A stretch of DNA of 8,431 nucleotides from Candidatus Thiosymbion ectosymbiont of Robbea hypermnestra (GTDB lineage Bacteria > Pseudomonadota > Gammaproteobacteria > Chromatiales > Chromatiaceae), in contig JAIZWN010000399.1 of the NCBI GenBank assembly GCA_020443945.1, positions 1 through 8,431 of the forward strand, read 5' to 3'. The translations under genes were made by a program, and so were the position numbers. Within the stretch, counting starts at the first letter, position 1. Each line of letters opens with the position of its first letter. The notes beneath the pieces are model-generated. The model was not told where the DNA came from, ran no database searches, and saw only the letters and a list, made by a program, of their open reading frames with translations. Shown here piece by piece: positions 7,901-8,431 of this stretch.

Positions 7901-8038
7901 CAGGCCCGTAGGAATGTCTACCGACGCAGGAATCTCACCGCGCGCGAAATATTCCCCGAATAACCTCTTCTGCCAGGAAAGAGGGCCAAATCCGGTGAGG
8001 GCCTCAAAATAGTCCTTGAAGTCGTTTTCGAGTGGCAT
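4937..8038 (-). CDS. cas3: Type I-G CRISPR-associated helicase/nuclease Cas3 (Cas3g, GSU0051-like), C-terminal HD domain
   Basis: This is the 1033-residue Cas3 effector, which unwinds and degrades DNA marked by the crRNA complex. The N-terminal helicase shows Walker A DIPTGLGKT (41-49), a DEAH-type box DESH (180-183), SAT (222-224), CNSRDTAE (315-322), TSAGEVGVDLDADH (389-402) and QRLGRVNRRG (415-424). The HD nuclease sits at the C-terminus: H855, H887-D888 in LHDRGK, H919, RHE (925-927) and HHG (958-960), so all metal-site positions appear intact. Helicase first and HD last is the reverse of most Cas3 proteins and is typical of type I-G. Two long polar linkers (about 602-640 and 694-806) separate the domains, and an 84-nt imperfect duplication follows the SAT motif. 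The start MPLENDFKDYFEALTG matches the family's N-terminal style, although no strong Shine-Dalgarno precedes it. It is the first gene of the operon, and its TGA stop shares one base with the next ATG. Confidence 0.96.
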   Translation of the reverse strand: MPLENDFKDYFEALTGFGPLSWQKRLFGEYFARGEIPASVDIPTGLGKTAVMALWLIARARHKGKALPRRLVYVVDRRAVVDQATDFALELRERLDGEGDVASSLKADLDLAGCSLPISTLRGQHVDNREWQEDPGTPAIVVGTVDMIGSRLLFEGYGVSRKMRPYHAGLLGVDTLVVLDESHLVPPFERLIEAIARDSGELGPRGQSDDKLIPPFRLLSLSATGRERSDHEEPHLKRPVTATGRGDTDRVFRLEDSDLEEPHLEHSVTKQRLDAKKGLEFHPIQDEKSLPIKLAEAAWNLCANRQLPVRCILFCNSRDTAEKTQAEIEKLKKKDQTDGDVAPPKLFVGARRVFEREKARERLQKMGFIAKDDKRDDEEPKKKYFLIATSAGEVGVDLDADHMVCDLVAWERMVQRLGRVNRRGEGDARVLVIDPGPPKPKKVGKPTPGEEKTAQQHTTVHRLLDRLPKRKDDGLIDVSPGALRSLKRRAEHDLELQALIDDATTPEPLRPALTRPLVDAWSMTSLKEHTGRPEVGPWLRGWVDDDPQTAVVWRRYLPVRTKGIAVKDQEIEAFFEAAPPHTSERLETETYRVVDWLLARAKAIPEHKNDQPNEESTSAADDTPPSSTNEAETEQSLRGTDTVAYAFSPANDLRQRWTLEELRATDTKARQSLKEYLLRRLPGTTLVVDWRMGGLDDEGMVDHKQKDRPRTVDDGKNWLETEEDSSKAGSASATPCWRRAIPSPPAENSNTAKKVPTPPVIRFRVHSVPSDSPDHKKTGTPTDDRDAHTRGASDDHNQDKKSDTPWRERFRFVAEQTDEGEVTRWLIVDKWQSDAANENDRSITRVGREQILKEHQEWAACRARELAERLDLPEPYSRVLEIAARLHDRGKAAERWQRAFNAPRGNGPYAKTRGPVNVHLLAGYRHEFGSLPQVEKDPDFQSIPEDIQELVQHLIAAHHGQARPVISTGGCEDAPPSRLESRAREVALRFVRLQKRWGPWGLAWWESLLRAADQQASRDNDEKKSSANSKETD
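4946..4951 (-). promoter_or_regulatory. Ribosome binding site of csb3
   Basis: The minus-strand sequence reads AAGGAG, followed by 8 nt and then ATG at 4937. It lies inside the last codons of cas3 and supports the chosen csb3 start, which shares one base with the cas3 stop. Confidence 0.8.
7233..7355 (-). repeat. 84-nt-period imperfect direct repeat inside cas3
   Basis: Positions 7233-7271 and 7317-7355 match at 32 of 39 bases by hand count, including a shared AGGTGAGGCTCTTC core. The offset is 84 nt, a multiple of three. In the protein this gives RSDHEEPHLKRPVT (228-241) and DSDLEEPHLEHSVT (256-269), with ATGR also repeated just before each unit (223-226 and 242-245). It sits directly after helicase motif III, between the two RecA-like lobes. 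An in-frame duplication that has since diverged is the simplest reading. Confidence 0.8.
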
Positions 8039-8092
8039 GATGAATGCTTTGGATGTTCGGTTGGTTCGTAATCGTTCAGATTTCCATTGTTT

Positions 8093-8143
8093 TTGCCGTC
8101 CCTGGCACCGGTAGATTCTGGTAATCCCTGCTGGGATGATGAG
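8093..8143 (+). repeat. Dispersed repeat (CCGTCCCTGG type), right copy
   Basis: It shares TTGCCGTCCCTGG (8093-8105) and a following AGATTC (8113-8118 region) with the copy at 443-492, then diverges, ending GGGATGATGAG where the other copy has GGAATGACGGTGAG. It has the same orientation as the left copy. It lies about 55 bp upstream of the cas3 start and may form part of the operon leader. Confidence 0.55.
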
Positions 8144-8222
8144 ATGGAATCCGAACGCTTATGTTAGCTCATGCTCAGCGTATGGTTTCCAGTGTACAAT
8201 ACCTGTCGAAGACTCGATGGTC

Positions 8223-8262
8223 GTTCAACAATGAGGCCCCGGCGTTACCGGGGGGATTGAGG
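8223..8262. repeat. Solitary CRISPR-repeat-like palindrome upstream of cas3
   Basis: A 40-bp sequence begins GTTCAACAATGAGG and ends GGATTGAGG. It has a perfect stem CCCCGG (8237-8242), loop CGTTA, CCGGGG (8248-8253), and an outer CAAT (8229-8232) / ATTG (8256-8259) pair. The size, the GC-rich central stem and the GTTCAA/ATTGAGG-like ends resemble CRISPR repeats of type I systems. Only one copy is seen. A partial ATGAGGCCC match at 8410-8418 is 179 bp away, which does not fit a normal repeat spacing. It could instead be a REP-like hairpin. Confidence 0.35.
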
Positions 8263-8315
8263 TGGATCCTGAGGTCCGATGGTCCCGGATAGTGAGTTGA
8301 CGCGATCAGAGCAAG

Positions 8316-8406
8316 GTAGGTTGGGGTGAGCGTAGCGAACCCCAACGAATCAATGCCAAAGCCGTTGGGGTTCATCGCCCCTGTCGGGGCGACCTCACCC
8401 CAACCT
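8316..8406 (+). repeat. MITE-like dispersed repeat, right copy with intact terminal inverted repeats
   Basis: A 13-bp perfect terminal inverted repeat is visible: AGGTTGGGGTGAG at 8318-8330 and CTCACCCCAACCT at 8394-8406. Inside are a second inverted pair, GAACCCCAACG (8337-8347) and CGTTGGGGTTC (8363-8373), and a small hairpin GCCCC-TGTC-GGGGC (8377-8390). No transposase is encoded, so it would be a non-autonomous or REP-type element. The 82-codon minus-strand frame across it is a by-product of the repeat. Confidence 0.8.
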
Positions 8407-8431
8407 TCTATGAGGCCCTGCATGTCAACCC

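Larger units (their letters stand above)
8039..8431. other. Non-coding flank and leader upstream of cas3
   Basis: This should contain the operon promoter on the minus strand. I see no good sigma-70 pair and no strong Shine-Dalgarno before the cas3 ATG. The stretch holds the 8093-8143 repeat, the CRISPR-repeat-like palindrome (8223-8262) and the MITE-like element (8316-8406). No gene enters from the right edge that I can support. Confidence 0.6.

Noticed and set aside
8160..8220. Candidate sigma-70 promoter for cas3 (TTGTAC or TAACAT boxes on the minus strand)
   Set aside because: No pair of boxes with both good sequence and 16-18 bp spacing could be found.
8410..8418. Second partial CRISPR repeat at the right edge (ATGAGGCCC)
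   Set aside because: Only 9 bases match the 8223-8262 sequence, the stem is not kept, and the 179-bp distance is not a normal repeat-spacer multiple.
8175..8423. 82-codon minus-strand open frame in the right flank
   Set aside because: It is composed of the CRISPR-repeat-like palindrome and the MITE-like element and has no domain.

Overview
The window carries a complete type I-G (formerly I-U) CRISPR-Cas effector operon. All four genes lie on the minus strand. In transcription order they are cas3 (helicase with a C-terminal HD nuclease, 8038 to 4937), a cas8-like large subunit of the Csb3/GSU0052 type (4937 to 4032), cas7/csb1 (4035 to 2830) and cas5-cas6/csb2 (2843 to 621). This is the gene order I recall for Geobacter sulfurreducens GSU0051-GSU0054. 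The genes are fused end to end: cas3/csb3 overlap by 1 nt (TGATG), csb3/csb1 by 4 nt (ATGA) and csb1/csb2 by 14 nt. Good Shine-Dalgarno sequences precede the three downstream starts, so the operon reads as one transcript with translational coupling.

How the genes work together follows from the families. Csb2 is the Cas5-Cas6 fusion expected to process and hold crRNA. Csb1 forms the Cas7 backbone along the spacer. The Csb3 protein takes the Cas8 position. Cas3 is recruited to unwind and degrade target DNA. No adaptation gene (cas4, cas1, cas2) and no regular CRISPR array is visible in the window. One 40-bp palindromic sequence upstream of cas3 (8223-8262) looks like a lone or degenerate CRISPR repeat.

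The two non-coding flanks (1-620 and 8039-8431) hold dispersed-repeat sequence and no convincing gene. A MITE-like element of about 90 bp occurs once on each side in opposite orientations (258-351 and 8316-8406). A second element sharing the start TTGCCGTCCCTGG occurs on both sides in direct orientation (443-492 and 8093-8143). The operon is therefore bracketed by repeats, which suggests it was moved or inserted as a cassette.

The organism is probably a GC-rich proteobacterium. The repeat families (GTTGGGGTGAGC... and GCCGGCAAGATGCCGGC types) resemble those of environmental Gammaproteobacteria such as Chromatiales or Thioalkalivibrio-like lineages. This is inference from style, not an identification. 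The unusual points are a long Csb2 with two copies of a W-x-(T/S)-V-T ... GPL-x-x-G module, an 84-nt in-frame imperfect duplication in Cas3 just after the SAT motif, and long polar linkers in Cas3 ahead of the HD domain.
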